DNA of 64,000 nucleotides, from positions 744,899-808,898 of the forward strand of contig NZ_JAKNTA010000001.1 in NCBI RefSeq assembly GCF_022288725.1, given 5' to 3'. A model generated the notes under the pieces. The model was not told where the DNA came from. It did no database searches and saw nothing but the letters and a program-made list of their open reading frames with translations. Origin of the DNA: Kitasatospora sp. A2-31. GTDB lineage: Bacteria > Actinomycetota > Actinomycetes > Streptomycetales > Streptomycetaceae. This document shows positions 41,086-49,804 of the stretch, in pieces. Position 1 is the stretch's first letter, and every line of letters begins with the position of its first letter. The translations under genes were made by a program, and so were the position numbers.

Positions 41086-41121
41086 CCGGGCCCCGCTGGA
41101 GGAAGCTCCAGCGGGGCCCGG
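41086..41121 (-). terminator. Terminator of the DUF3052 gene
   Basis: A perfect 16-bp stem (41086-41101 and 41106-41121) closed by the loop GAAG, about 20 bases past the DUF3052 stop on the minus strand. Confidence 0.85.
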
Positions 41122-41142
41122 TCCGACGGCGTCAGGGGGCGC

Positions 41143-41580
41143 TCAGCGCTTGCCGCCCTTGGAGGCCGCCTTGGTCGCCAGGCGGGTCGCGGCCCAGTCC
41201 TTGGCGATGGCGATCGAGCTGGTCTGCGAGAGGCCGGCGGTACGGGCCGCATCGGCGATGTCGGAGGCCTCGATGTGGCCGTCACGGCCGGTCTTGGGCG
41301 TCAGGAGCCAGATCAGGCCGCCCTCGGCCAGGTATTCCAGGGCGTCGACGAGGGCGTCGGTCAGATCCCCGTCGTCGTCGCGGTGCCACAGCAGGACGGC
41401 GTCGGCGACGTCGTCGTAGTCCTCGTCGACGAGATCCGTCCCGGTGATCTCCTCGATGCCCTCGCGGAGTTCCTGGTCAGTGTCTTCGTCGTACCCCAGC
41501 TCCTGGATGATCTGGTCCTTCTCGAAACCGAGACGGTGCGCCGGGTTGGACTTGTCCGCGGGATCCGCGGTCGCGCTCAC
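41143..41580 (-). CDS. DUF3052-family protein
   Basis: A 145-residue acidic protein starting at GTG 41580. The N-terminal half is very acidic (GYDEDTDQELREGIEE, VDEDYDDVADAVLLWHRDDD). The second half (YLAEGGLIWLLTPKTGRDGHI, DAARTAGLSQTSSIAIAKDW) ends in a Lys/Arg tail. The family is restricted to actinobacteria and usually lies next to aceE, as here. Its function is not established to my knowledge. Confidence 0.85.
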   Translation of the reverse strand: MSATADPADKSNPAHRLGFEKDQIIQELGYDEDTDQELREGIEEITGTDLVDEDYDDVADAVLLWHRDDDGDLTDALVDALEYLAEGGLIWLLTPKTGRDGHIEASDIADAARTAGLSQTSSIAIAKDWAATRLATKAASKGGKR

Positions 41581-42097
41581 GGGAATAACCTCCAGTATTC
41601 GGCTCGGCATCCATGCCGAGGCTGTGGCCGTAGTCCACACGGGCGCGGCGGTTCGCGCAAGTACCCGACCCCCGATCCCCTCCAAAGGTTGACGTGTCGC
41701 ACCGGGACACGCCGTGGGAGGTGTCGCGAATCACACCGATTTGCCCTTCTCTGCGTAGGACAAGGATGCTTCGGGTGGTCCCGGTCCGCAGGCCGTACGC
41801 GTGCCCGAGATGCGAACGGCATTCGGGGTCCGCGCGTGCGCGGGCGTAGAGTCTCCTGTTGGCCCTCACCCCGACCGCCCGCCATCGGACGGACGGGCAA
41901 CCAGGTCGGACCACCTCTTTTCGTAACACCCGGTGGTGCGCGGCGCCGGCAACAGCGCCCGCTCCGCACACCGCCAGACCGTTCCGCCCACCGGGCGGAA
42001 CGGTTACCGATCGGTAGAGATGACGGATCTCCGAGCGCGGTAGCACGATGGAGGCGGCGCGACACACCTAAGTTTCGACCGACAGTGAAGGAACAGC
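41581..42097. promoter_or_regulatory. Long intergenic region upstream of aceE
   Basis: The 517 bases between the divergent DUF3052 and aceE genes hold no gene I can support. At 41979-42003 a perfect 11-bp stem with a 3-base loop (CCGTTCCGCCC and complement) and at 42005-42016 the palindrome TACCGATCGGTA lie 80-120 bases before aceE. They are candidate operator or leader structures for control of pyruvate dehydrogenase. Confidence 0.5.
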
Positions 42098-44848
42098 GTG
42101 GCTTCCGGATCCGATCGCAACCCGATCATCATTGGCGGCCTTCCGAGTCAGGTCCCGGACTTCGATCCCGAGGAGACCGCGGAATGGCTGGAGTCGCTTG
42201 ACGCGGCCATCGACGAGCGGGGGCGCGAGCGTGCCCGCTACCTGATGCTCCGCCTGATCGAGCGCGCCCGCGAGAAGCGTGTCGCCGTGCCCGAGATGCG
42301 CAGCACGGACTACGTCAACACCATCGCCACCAAGGACGAGCCCTTCTTCCCCGGCAACGAGGAGATCGAGCGCAAGGTCCTCAACGCGACCCGTTGGAAC
42401 GCGGCCGTCATGGTCTCGCGCGCCCAGCGTCCGGGCATCGGCGTGGGTGGCCACATCGCCACCTTCGCCTCCTCGGCGTCGCTCTACGACGTCGGCTTCA
42501 ACTACTTCTTCCGCGGCAAGGACGCCGAGGGCGAGTCGGGCGACCAGATCTTCTTCCAGGGTCACGCCTCCCCCGGCATCTACGCCCGCGCGTTCCTCCT
42601 GGACCGACTCACCGAGCAGCAGCTCGACGCCTTCCGCCAGGAGAAGTCGAAGTTCCCGTACGGTCTCTCCAGCTACCCGCACCCGCGGCTGATGCCGGAC
42701 TTCTGGGAGTTCCCGACCGTCTCGATGGGGCTCGGCCCGCTCGGCGCGATCTACCAGGCGCGGATGAACCGCTACCTGGAGCACCGGGGCATCAAGGACA
42801 CCTCCGACTCGCACGTCTACGCCTTCCTCGGCGACGGCGAGATGGACGAGCCGGAGTCGCTCGGCCAGCTGTCGCTCGCCGCGCGCGAGGGCCTGGACAA
42901 CCTGACCTTCGTGGTCAACTGCAACCTGCAGCGCCTCGACGGCCCGGTCCGCGGCAACGGCAAGATCATCCAGGAGCTGGAGTCCCAGTTCCGGGGCGCC
43001 GGCTGGAACGTGATCAAGCTGATCTGGGACCGCAGCTGGGACCCGCTGCTCGCCCAGGACCGCGACGGCGTCCTGGTGAACAAGCTGAACACCACGGTCG
43101 ACGGCCAGTTCCAGACCTACGCCACCGAGACCGGCTCGTACATCCGCGAGCACTTCTTCGGCGGCGACCTGCGGCTGCGCAAGATGGTCGAGAACATGAC
43201 CGACCAGCAGATCCAGCACCTGGGCCGCGGCGGCCACGACCACGCCAAGATCTACGCGGCGTTCAAGGCGGCCCGCGAGCACAAGGGCCAGCCGACGGTC
43301 ATCCTCGCGCAGACGGTCAAGGGGTGGACCCTCGGCCCGAACTTCGAGGGCCGCAACGCGACCCACCAGATGAAGAAGCTGACGGTCGAGGACCTCAAGC
43401 GCTTCCGCGACCGCCTGCACCTGCCGATCACGGACAAGCAGCTCGAGGAGGGCTACCCGCCCTACTACCACCCGGGCCGCAACTCCGAAGAGATCCAGTA
43501 CATGCACGACCGCCGCCAGGAGCTGGGCGGCTACGTGCCGACCCGCAAGGTGCGCCCGCGCAAGCTGGAGCTGCCGGGCGACGACGCCTACAAGGCGGTC
43601 AAGAAGGGCTCCGGCAACCAGACCATCGCCACCACCATGGCGTTCGTCCGGCTGCTCAAGGACCTCATGCGCGACAAGGGCATCGGCAACCGCTTCGTGC
43701 CGATCGCCCCGGACGAGTACCGCACCTTCGGCATGGACTCGCTGTTCCCGTCGGCGAAGATCTACAACCCGCTCGGCCAGACCTACGAGTCGGTCGACCG
43801 CGAGCTGCTGCTGGCGTACAAGGAGTCCCCGACCGGCCAGATGCTGCACGACGGCATCTCCGAGGCCGGTTGCACCGCCTCGCTGATCGCCGCGGGCTCG
43901 TCCTACGCCACCCACGGCGAGCCGCTGATCCCGGTGTACGTCTTCTACTCGATGTTCGGGTTCCAGCGCACCGGCGACCAGTTCTGGCAGATGGCCGACC
44001 AGCTGGCCCGCGGCTTCGTGCTCGGCGCCACCGCCGGCCGGACCACGCTGACCGGTGAGGGCCTGCAGCACGCCGACGGCCACTCGCACCTGCTCGCCTC
44101 GACCAACCCGGGCGTCGTCGCGTACGACCCGGCGTACGGCTTCGAGATCGCGCACATCGTCCAGGACGGTCTGCGGCGGATGTACGGCTCCAGCGAGGAG
44201 CACCCGCACGGCGAGGACGTGTTCTACTACCTCACCGTCTACAACGAGCCGATCAAGATGCCGGCCGAGCCGGAGAACGTCGACGTCGAGGGCATCCTCA
44301 AGGGCCTGCACCGGTACGCGCCCGGCACCGCCGGCCAGATCCCGGCCCAGATCCTCGCCTCCGGCGTGGCGGTGCCGTGGGCCCTGGAGGCCCAGCGCAT
44401 CCTCGCCGAGGAGTGGAACGTCAAGGCCGACGTCTGGTCCGCGACCTCGTGGAACGAGCTGCGCCGCGACGCGGTGGAGGCCGAGGAGTTCAACCTGCTG
44501 CACCCCGAGGAGCAGGAGCGCGTCCCGTACGTGACCCAGAAGCTCCAGGGCGCCGAGGGCCCGTTCGTCGCCGTCTCCGACTGGATGCGCGCGGTGCCGG
44601 ACCAGATCTCGCGCTGGGTGCCGGGCCAGTACCAGTCGCTGGGCGCCGACGGCTTCGGCTTCGCCGACACCCGCGGTGCGGCCCGTCGCTACTTCCACAT
44701 CGACGCGCAGTCGGTCGTCCTGGCGGTGCTCACCGAGCTCGCCAAGCAGGGCAAGATCGACCGCAGCGCGCTGAAGGACGCGATCGACCGCTACCAGCTG
44801 CTGGACGTGGCGGCCGCCGACCCGGGCGCCGCGGGCGGCGACGCCTGA
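42098..44848 (+). CDS. aceE: Pyruvate dehydrogenase E1, homodimeric type
   Basis: A 916-residue homodimeric E1 of full length. GTG 42098 follows AAGGAA. Marks are the [14 protein letters not shown] helix, the substrate/TPP region [19 protein letters not shown], the TPP site [12 protein letters not shown]...NLTFVVNCN, and the C-terminal transketolase domain ([27 protein letters not shown]). It decarboxylates pyruvate and passes acetyl groups to the lipoyl domain of E2, feeding acetyl-CoA to the fatty-acid genes among other routes. E2 and E3 are not nearby. It is followed by its own terminator. Confidence 0.97.
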   Translation: MASGSDRNPIIIGGLPSQVPDFDPEETAEWLESLDAAIDERGRERARYLMLRLIERAREKRVAVPEMRSTDYVNTIATKDEPFFPGNEEIERKVLNATRWNAAVMVSRAQRPGIGVGGHIATFASSASLYDVGFNYFFRGKDAEGESGDQIFFQGHASPGIYARAFLLDRLTEQQLDAFRQEKSKFPYGLSSYPHPRLMPDFWEFPTVSMGLGPLGAIYQARMNRYLEHRGIKDTSDSHVYAFLGDGEMDEPESLGQLSLAAREGLDNLTFVVNCNLQRLDGPVRGNGKIIQELESQFRGAGWNVIKLIWDRSWDPLLAQDRDGVLVNKLNTTVDGQFQTYATETGSYIREHFFGGDLRLRKMVENMTDQQIQHLGRGGHDHAKIYAAFKAAREHKGQPTVILAQTVKGWTLGPNFEGRNATHQMKKLTVEDLKRFRDRLHLPITDKQLEEGYPPYYHPGRNSEEIQYMHDRRQELGGYVPTRKVRPRKLELPGDDAYKAVKKGSGNQTIATTMAFVRLLKDLMRDKGIGNRFVPIAPDEYRTFGMDSLFPSAKIYNPLGQTYESVDRELLLAYKESPTGQMLHDGISEAGCTASLIAAGSSYATHGEPLIPVYVFYSMFGFQRTGDQFWQMADQLARGFVLGATAGRTTLTGEGLQHADGHSHLLASTNPGVVAYDPAYGFEIAHIVQDGLRRMYGSSEEHPHGEDVFYYLTVYNEPIKMPAEPENVDVEGILKGLHRYAPGTAGQIPAQILASGVAVPWALEAQRILAEEWNVKADVWSATSWNELRRDAVEAEEFNLLHPEEQERVPYVTQKLQGAEGPFVAVSDWMRAVPDQISRWVPGQYQSLGADGFGFADTRGAARRYFHIDAQSVVLAVLTELAKQGKIDRSALKDAIDRYQLLDVAAADPGAAGGDA

Positions 44849-44866
44849 TCGGCCGGTAGGCACTGA

Positions 44867-44897
44867 GGGCCGGACCTCCCCCACGGAGGTCCGGCCC
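44867..44897 (+). terminator. Terminator of aceE
   Basis: GGGCCGGACCTCC (44867-44879) pairs perfectly with 44885-44897, loop of five, followed by TTC, 18 bases after the aceE stop. Confidence 0.85.
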
Positions 44898-44957
44898 TTC
44901 GCCGTTCCCGGCCCCGCCCCGCCCCGCCCCGGGCGGGATTCGTCCTCCGGAGCGGGG

Positions 44958-45001
44958 ACGGCCGCGGCCCCGGACCCTGCCCGGTCCGGGGCCGCGGCCG
45001 T
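44958..45001 (-). terminator. Terminator of the MFS gene
   Basis: A perfect 19-bp stem (44958-44976 and 44983-45001) with a six-base loop, ten bases past the stop of the leftward transporter. Together with the aceE terminator it separates the convergent transcripts. Confidence 0.85.
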
Positions 45002-45011
45002 GGCGCCCGGG

Positions 45012-46616
45012 TCAGATGTGGACGGCCGGGCCTGCGTCGGTGCTGCCGCGGCGGGTCAGCAGGCCGAGCAGGGCCGCCCCGAAGGCCACCACGGAGGCGA
45101 CCGCGAAGGCGAGCGACATGCCACTGACGAAGGAGTCGTGGACGGCGGAGGCCATCGCGTCGACCGCCTGCTGCGGGGTGCCGGCCGGGGCCGGCGGGGC
45201 GATGCCGAGCTGGGCGGCCTGGTTGAGGCCCTCGGCGTGGGCGCCCTCGACCGGCGGCAGGCCCGCCTTGGCCCAGTTGTCCGGCAGCACGTCGGTGACC
45301 TTGGCGGCCATCAGCGCGCCGAGCACGGCGGTGCCCAGGCTGCCGCCGACCTGCATCGCGGCCTGCTGCACGCCGCCCGCCACGCCGGACAGCTCCAGCG
45401 GGGCGTTTCCGACGATGACCTCGGTGGCGCCGACGATGACCGGGCTGATGCCCAGGCCCATCAGCACGAACCAGAGCGACATCACGCCGGTGCCGGAGCC
45501 GGTGTCCAGGGTGGACATGCCGAACATCGCGACGGTGGTGAGCAGCATGCCGGTCACGATCGGGATGCGCGGGCCGAGCTTGCCGATGGCCAGACCGGCC
45601 AGCGGCGAACCGACGATCATCATGCCGGTCATCGGGAGCAGGTGGACGCCGGCCGAGACCGGCGACATCCCGTGCACGTTCTGCAAGTAGAAGGTCACGA
45701 AGAAGATCGCGCCGAAGAACGAGAAGGCCATCAGCACCATCAGCAGGGTGCCGGCCGACAGCGGCACCGAGCGGAACAGGCTGAGCGGGATCAGCGGCTC
45801 GCGGGCCACCCGCTGCCAGAGCGCGAAGGCCGTCATCAGGACGGCCGCGCCGCCCAGGAAGAGCAGCGTGGAGACGTCGCCCCAGCCCCACTCGGGCGCC
45901 TTGATGATGCCGAAGACCAGCGCGAACATCGCCGCCGAGAGCAGCGCGATGCCGGGGAGGTCGAAGGACTTCGCCGCGTTCTCGGCCCGGACGTCCTTGA
46001 GGACCCAGACGCCGAGGGCGAGGGCGATCAGGCCGACCGGGACGTTGATGAAGAACACCGACTCCCAGTTGACGTGCTCGACCAGGAGACCGCCGACGAT
46101 CGGCCCGGCCGCGGTGGAGGCGCCGATCACGCCGCCCCAGATGCCGATGGCCATGTTGAGCTTCTCCACCGGGAACGCCCCGCGCAGCAGGCCGAGCGCG
46201 GCCGGCTGGAGCAGTGCGCCGAACAGGCCCTGGAGGACCCGGAAGGCGATCACCATCTCGATGTTGCCGGCGAAGCCGATCGCGGCCGAGGTGGCGGCGA
46301 AGCCGACGGCGCCGACCAGGAAGGTCGACTTGTGGCCGAACCGGTCGCCGATCTTGCCCGCGGTGATCAGGAAGACCGCAAGAGCAAGCAGGTAGCCGCT
46401 GGTCACCCACTGGATCTCGGAGGGCGCCGCGTGCAGCTTCTCCTGGATCACCGGGTTGGCGATCGCGACGATCGTGCCGTCCAGGGCGACCATCATCACG
46501 CCGACGGCGACGGTCAGCAGGGTCAGCCAGGGGTGGCCCTGGAGGCTTCTCCCGGGCGGGGTCTTGCGCTGCGGCGGGGCGTCCGCCTTGGCGCTCTTGA
46601 CGACGGACTGGCTCAT
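45012..46616 (-). CDS. MFS multidrug efflux transporter, EmrB/QacA (DHA2) family
   Basis: A 534-residue membrane protein with about 14 hydrophobic segments. Motif A is GKIGDRFGHK (between TM2 and TM3). A motif C-like stretch, GASTAAGPIVGG, lies in TM5, the mark of drug/proton antiporters. The start is ATG 46616. It is divergent from a TetR regulator with palindromic sites in the shared promoter region, the standard arrangement for an inducible exporter. The substrate is unknown. Confidence 0.88.
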   Translation of the reverse strand: MSQSVVKSAKADAPPQRKTPPGRSLQGHPWLTLLTVAVGVMMVALDGTIVAIANPVIQEKLHAAPSEIQWVTSGYLLALAVFLITAGKIGDRFGHKSTFLVGAVGFAATSAAIGFAGNIEMVIAFRVLQGLFGALLQPAALGLLRGAFPVEKLNMAIGIWGGVIGASTAAGPIVGGLLVEHVNWESVFFINVPVGLIALALGVWVLKDVRAENAAKSFDLPGIALLSAAMFALVFGIIKAPEWGWGDVSTLLFLGGAAVLMTAFALWQRVAREPLIPLSLFRSVPLSAGTLLMVLMAFSFFGAIFFVTFYLQNVHGMSPVSAGVHLLPMTGMMIVGSPLAGLAIGKLGPRIPIVTGMLLTTVAMFGMSTLDTGSGTGVMSLWFVLMGLGISPVIVGATEVIVGNAPLELSGVAGGVQQAAMQVGGSLGTAVLGALMAAKVTDVLPDNWAKAGLPPVEGAHAEGLNQAAQLGIAPPAPAGTPQQAVDAMASAVHDSFVSGMSLAFAVASVVAFGAALLGLLTRRGSTDAGPAVHI

Positions 46617-46716
46617 CTGGGGCTCTCCGGGTCGGTGCGGCGGACAGGCATGGGCGTGGCGCCCCGGCCCACCCGTCCCCACGAGTTACCCGGCCCGCGG
46701 GCGCCACCCGGGGAAG

Positions 46717-46777
46717 ATTATGTCAGCTACTGCCATTCGGCAAACACTGACTTCTGGCCCGAACTGACATTTGTCAG
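46717..46777. promoter_or_regulatory. Shared operator/promoter of the MFS and TetR genes
   Basis: CTGACA-TT-TGTCAG at 46764-46777 is a perfect palindrome. Further half-sites are TGTCAG (46721-46726) and ACTGAC (46746-46751). On the minus strand CATAAT (46717-46722) fits a -10 for the exporter. The repeated CTGAC/GTCAG elements are the likely TetR binding sites. Confidence 0.65.
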
Positions 46778-46834
46778 GACGCTACAGTGGTGCTCCTGAA
46801 CCCCACCCGCACCACCGTCCGGAAGGCCCTCGCC

Positions 46835-47515
46835 ATGGCCGCTCAGCTCCCGCCCGCCGACACTGCAGCCACCACCGGCGGCCCCGGCCTGCGCGAGCGC
46901 AAGAAGCAGCGGACCAGGGCGGCGCTGATCGAGGCCGCCCACCGACTCTTCCTGACACAGGGCTTCGCGCAGACGACCGTCGACGAGATCGCCTCCGCCG
47001 TCGACGTCTCGCAGCGCACCTTCTTCCGCTACTTCGCCAACAAGGACGAGGTCGCGCTCGCGGTCCTGGCCATCGCCGAGGACTACTTCATCGACCGGCT
47101 GCGCCGGCGCCCCGCCGAGGAGAACCCGCTGCAGGCCATGCGCGCGGCGATCGTCGAGTCCTGGCGCGATCTCGGCGCCGAGCACCGGACCGGCCCCGGC
47201 TCGGTCACCAGTGCGCTGGAGCTGCTGCAGATCATCGAGGACACCCCCACCCTGCTCGCCGCCCACCTGCGCCGGGCCGCCGAGCAGGAGCGGGTGGTGG
47301 CCGGACTGATCGCCGCCCGCGAGGGGCTCGACCCGGCCGAGGACCTGCGCCCGACCGTGATCGCGGCCGTCTTCGGCAGCGTGCTGCGCGCCGCCCACCT
47401 GTCCTGGAACGCCGACCAGGAGGAGTCCGGCCCGGAGGGCATGATCGCCCTGATCGGGCGCTACTTCGACCAGCTGGGGCCCGCCCTCGCGGGCGACTGG
47501 CGACGGCCCGCCTGA
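46835..47515 (+). CDS. TetR-family transcriptional repressor
   Basis: A 226-residue protein. The helix-turn-helix is near residues 35-75 (LFLTQGFAQTTVDEIASAVDVSQRTFFRYFANKDEV), and the C-terminal domain is helical and ligand-binding. I prefer ATG 46835 with GGAAGG eight bases upstream over ATG 46787, which would sit inside the probable promoter. It very likely represses the divergent exporter and itself through the CTGACA/TGTCAG sites. Confidence 0.85.
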   Translation: MAAQLPPADTAATTGGPGLRERKKQRTRAALIEAAHRLFLTQGFAQTTVDEIASAVDVSQRTFFRYFANKDEVALAVLAIAEDYFIDRLRRRPAEENPLQAMRAAIVESWRDLGAEHRTGPGSVTSALELLQIIEDTPTLLAAHLRRAAEQERVVAGLIAAREGLDPAEDLRPTVIAAVFGSVLRAAHLSWNADQEESGPEGMIALIGRYFDQLGPALAGDWRRPA

Positions 47516-47652
47516 CCGGGCGCACTACGCCGGGACCGGGCCGGCCCGTCCGCGCGGCGCGGGGTGGCCCGTCCGTGCGGCACAGGGCCGTCCATGCGGC
47601 ACAGGGCCGTCCGGTCGCGGCCCGAACGGCCGCCCGCCGGGCAGGGGATGAC

Positions 47653-47703
47653 GGGGTGTGGGCCCGGAGCCCGTCCTTGTGACGGGCTCCGGGCCCACAC
47701 CCC
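47653..47703. terminator. Very strong hairpin after the TetR gene
   Basis: A perfect 23-bp stem (47653-47675 and 47681-47703) with a five-base loop. It lies between the TetR gene and the copper oxidase gene and should stop transcription in both directions. Confidence 0.85.
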
Positions 47704-47872
47704 GTTCGCCTGCGACACGCGTTCACCGAAGCAATGGATCCGCATGCGAACCACCACTGTCTGTGATCTCCTGTGACGGTCGGCCACCACCCGGCGCCAC
47801 TGAGCCCGCCCACGGCCCCGTCGCCCGTGATCCCGCCGGCCCCCTCCCGACGTTCCCCCTCCGAGGAGCCCC

Positions 47873-49774
47873 ATGTCCCTGCCCACACCGCGGCCACGAC
47901 GCCGGCCGCGGTCCTCCCGCCGGCTGTCCGCCGTCGCCACCGCCGCCGTCGTCGCACTCACCGCCGGCACCCTGCTGGCCGCCGTCACCCCCGCCACCGC
48001 GCTGGTCCGCACCCACGGCGGCGACGACACCGCCCCGCACGTCACCGCCCCGCGCGTGCTGGCCGAGCTGCGGGACGACGAGGTGGCGGCGCTCGGCCCG
48101 GAGCACGCCGAGGAGCACGCCCGCATGCGTGCGGCCGTCCGCGGCATCGGCGACTACCCGCAGACCACCCGGATCAACCGGCTGAAGGCCCTGACGGACT
48201 CCCAGACCCGCACCAACGCCGGCTTCGACCCCACCGTCTTCGGCGCGTTCAAGGAGTACTTCCCGTCGCCCGACTTCGGCGACCACATCGCCCTGCTGCC
48301 GACCGGCAAGGTGCTGGTGTTCTCGTTCGAGCGGATCGAGAGCAACCCCGAGAAGGAGCCCGCCCCCACCCAGACCACCGGCAAGGAGAACGCCGGCCGC
48401 GCCTACCTCTGGGACCCGGCCAAGGGCTCCGGTGCGGGCGCCTTCACCAAGGTCACCCCGCCGGTGGTCGACATGCCGGACGGCCTCGACCAGCCGCGCC
48501 CGGCGCCGTTCTTCTGCGCCGGGCACTCCTTCCTGCCCAACGGCATGCTCGGCGTCTTCGGCGGCAACCTCGGCGGCAACGGGGGCACCGGTGCCAAGCT
48601 GTCCCTGGTCTTCGACCCGTGGACCGAGACCTGGACCCGCAACCCCGACATGTCGGTCGGCCGCTGGTACCCGTCCGTGGTGACGGGCGCCGACGGCCGG
48701 CAACTGATCATGTCCGGCCAGTCCGAGCTCGGCTGGGGCACCCCGACCCCCGTGGTCGAGCGCTTCCCCGCCAAGGGCTACGACGTCCCGCAGACCAAGA
48801 CCCAGGTCCCCAGGAACACCCCGGTCGACCGGTTCAAGGCGGACGCCCCGTTCAGCCTGGACTACCCGCACCTGTTCTCCCTGCGCGACGGCAACGTCTA
48901 CGGCTTCGGCCGCCATGCCGCCGAGCAGTGGCGCTTCGACCCTGTCGCGGAGTCCCGCAGCGACCTCACCGCCCGCCCGGACGGCCACAAGCGCAACTAC
49001 GGCTCGGCCGTCATGCTGCCCGGCGGCGTCAACGGCCCGGACTCCGCCCTGATCCTCGGCGGCGACCGCGACAATCCGAGCACCCTGCGCTTCTCGAACG
49101 GCAACTGGACGGCCGAGAAGTCCCGCGCGTTCGGCCGCACCCAGGACGACACCCTGCTGATGCCCGACGGCACGCTGATGACGGTCAACGGCGCGTACGA
49201 CATCCGCGACTACGGCAACGGCCCGTACAACCCGAACGCCGACCTGAAGTACCGGCAGACCGAGCTGCGCGACGCCCAGGGCAACTGGAGGCTCGGCCCG
49301 GTCCAGCGGCTGCCCCGCGGCTACCACTCCAACGCCGTGGTCCTGCCCGATGGCCGCGTCATGGTGACCGGCGACGAGCTCCAGCAGCTCGCCAACGACC
49401 CGGACATCAACGACGACATGAACGGCACCATCGAGATCTACGAGCCGGCCTACCTGCACCAGGGCAACCGACCCTCGCTGGACCGGGCGCCCACCACGGC
49501 GATCGGCTACGACAAGAAGTTCCAGGTCACCACGAGCACCCCGGAACGCGCCGCCAAGGCCGTCCTGCTCGCACCGACCACCTCCACCCACTCGGTCAAC
49601 ACCAGCCAGCGCCACCTCGAACTGCGGCTCAGCAGCCGGGCCGGCAACCGGCTGGAGCTCCAGGCCCCGCCGGACGCCAAGGCCGCGCCCCCCGGCTGGT
49701 ACATGCTCTTCCTGCTCAACGACCAGGGCGTGCCCAGCGTCGCGCAGTGGGTGCAGCTCAGCTCCTCGGCCTGA
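47873..49774 (+). CDS. Secreted copper-radical oxidase (galactose oxidase / GlxA-like)
   Basis: A 633-residue protein with a long basic signal region (RRLSAVATAAVVALTAG, twin arginine). A Kelch propeller and a C-terminal DUF1929 domain follow. The full copper-radical set is visible by comparison with galactose oxidase: C215 (FFCAGHS) and Y266 (GRWYPS) for the thioether cofactor, Y484-H485 (RGYHSN) and H573 (STHSVN). It should oxidise an alcohol or sugar and release H2O2. The next gene, 30 bases on, is a heme peroxidase. In Streptomyces lividans GlxA works with a DyP peroxidase in glycan deposition at hyphal tips; this pair has a similar logic. Confidence 0.88.
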   Translation: MSLPTPRPRRRPRSSRRLSAVATAAVVALTAGTLLAAVTPATALVRTHGGDDTAPHVTAPRVLAELRDDEVAALGPEHAEEHARMRAAVRGIGDYPQTTRINRLKALTDSQTRTNAGFDPTVFGAFKEYFPSPDFGDHIALLPTGKVLVFSFERIESNPEKEPAPTQTTGKENAGRAYLWDPAKGSGAGAFTKVTPPVVDMPDGLDQPRPAPFFCAGHSFLPNGMLGVFGGNLGGNGGTGAKLSLVFDPWTETWTRNPDMSVGRWYPSVVTGADGRQLIMSGQSELGWGTPTPVVERFPAKGYDVPQTKTQVPRNTPVDRFKADAPFSLDYPHLFSLRDGNVYGFGRHAAEQWRFDPVAESRSDLTARPDGHKRNYGSAVMLPGGVNGPDSALILGGDRDNPSTLRFSNGNWTAEKSRAFGRTQDDTLLMPDGTLMTVNGAYDIRDYGNGPYNPNADLKYRQTELRDAQGNWRLGPVQRLPRGYHSNAVVLPDGRVMVTGDELQQLANDPDINDDMNGTIEIYEPAYLHQGNRPSLDRAPTTAIGYDKKFQVTTSTPERAAKAVLLAPTTSTHSVNTSQRHLELRLSSRAGNRLELQAPPDAKAAPPGWYMLFLLNDQGVPSVAQWVQLSSSA

Positions 49775-49804
49775 TCCCCCCGAACCCCACCCGGAGGAAA
49801 CCCC

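Noticed and set aside
42068..44884. A 938-residue minus-strand frame opposite aceE
   Set aside because: aceE is unmistakable in the other direction; the antisense frame has no motif.
46787..46834. Upstream ATG of the TetR gene as start
   Set aside because: It falls about 10 bases after the operator/promoter; ATG 46835 has GGAAGG at proper distance.
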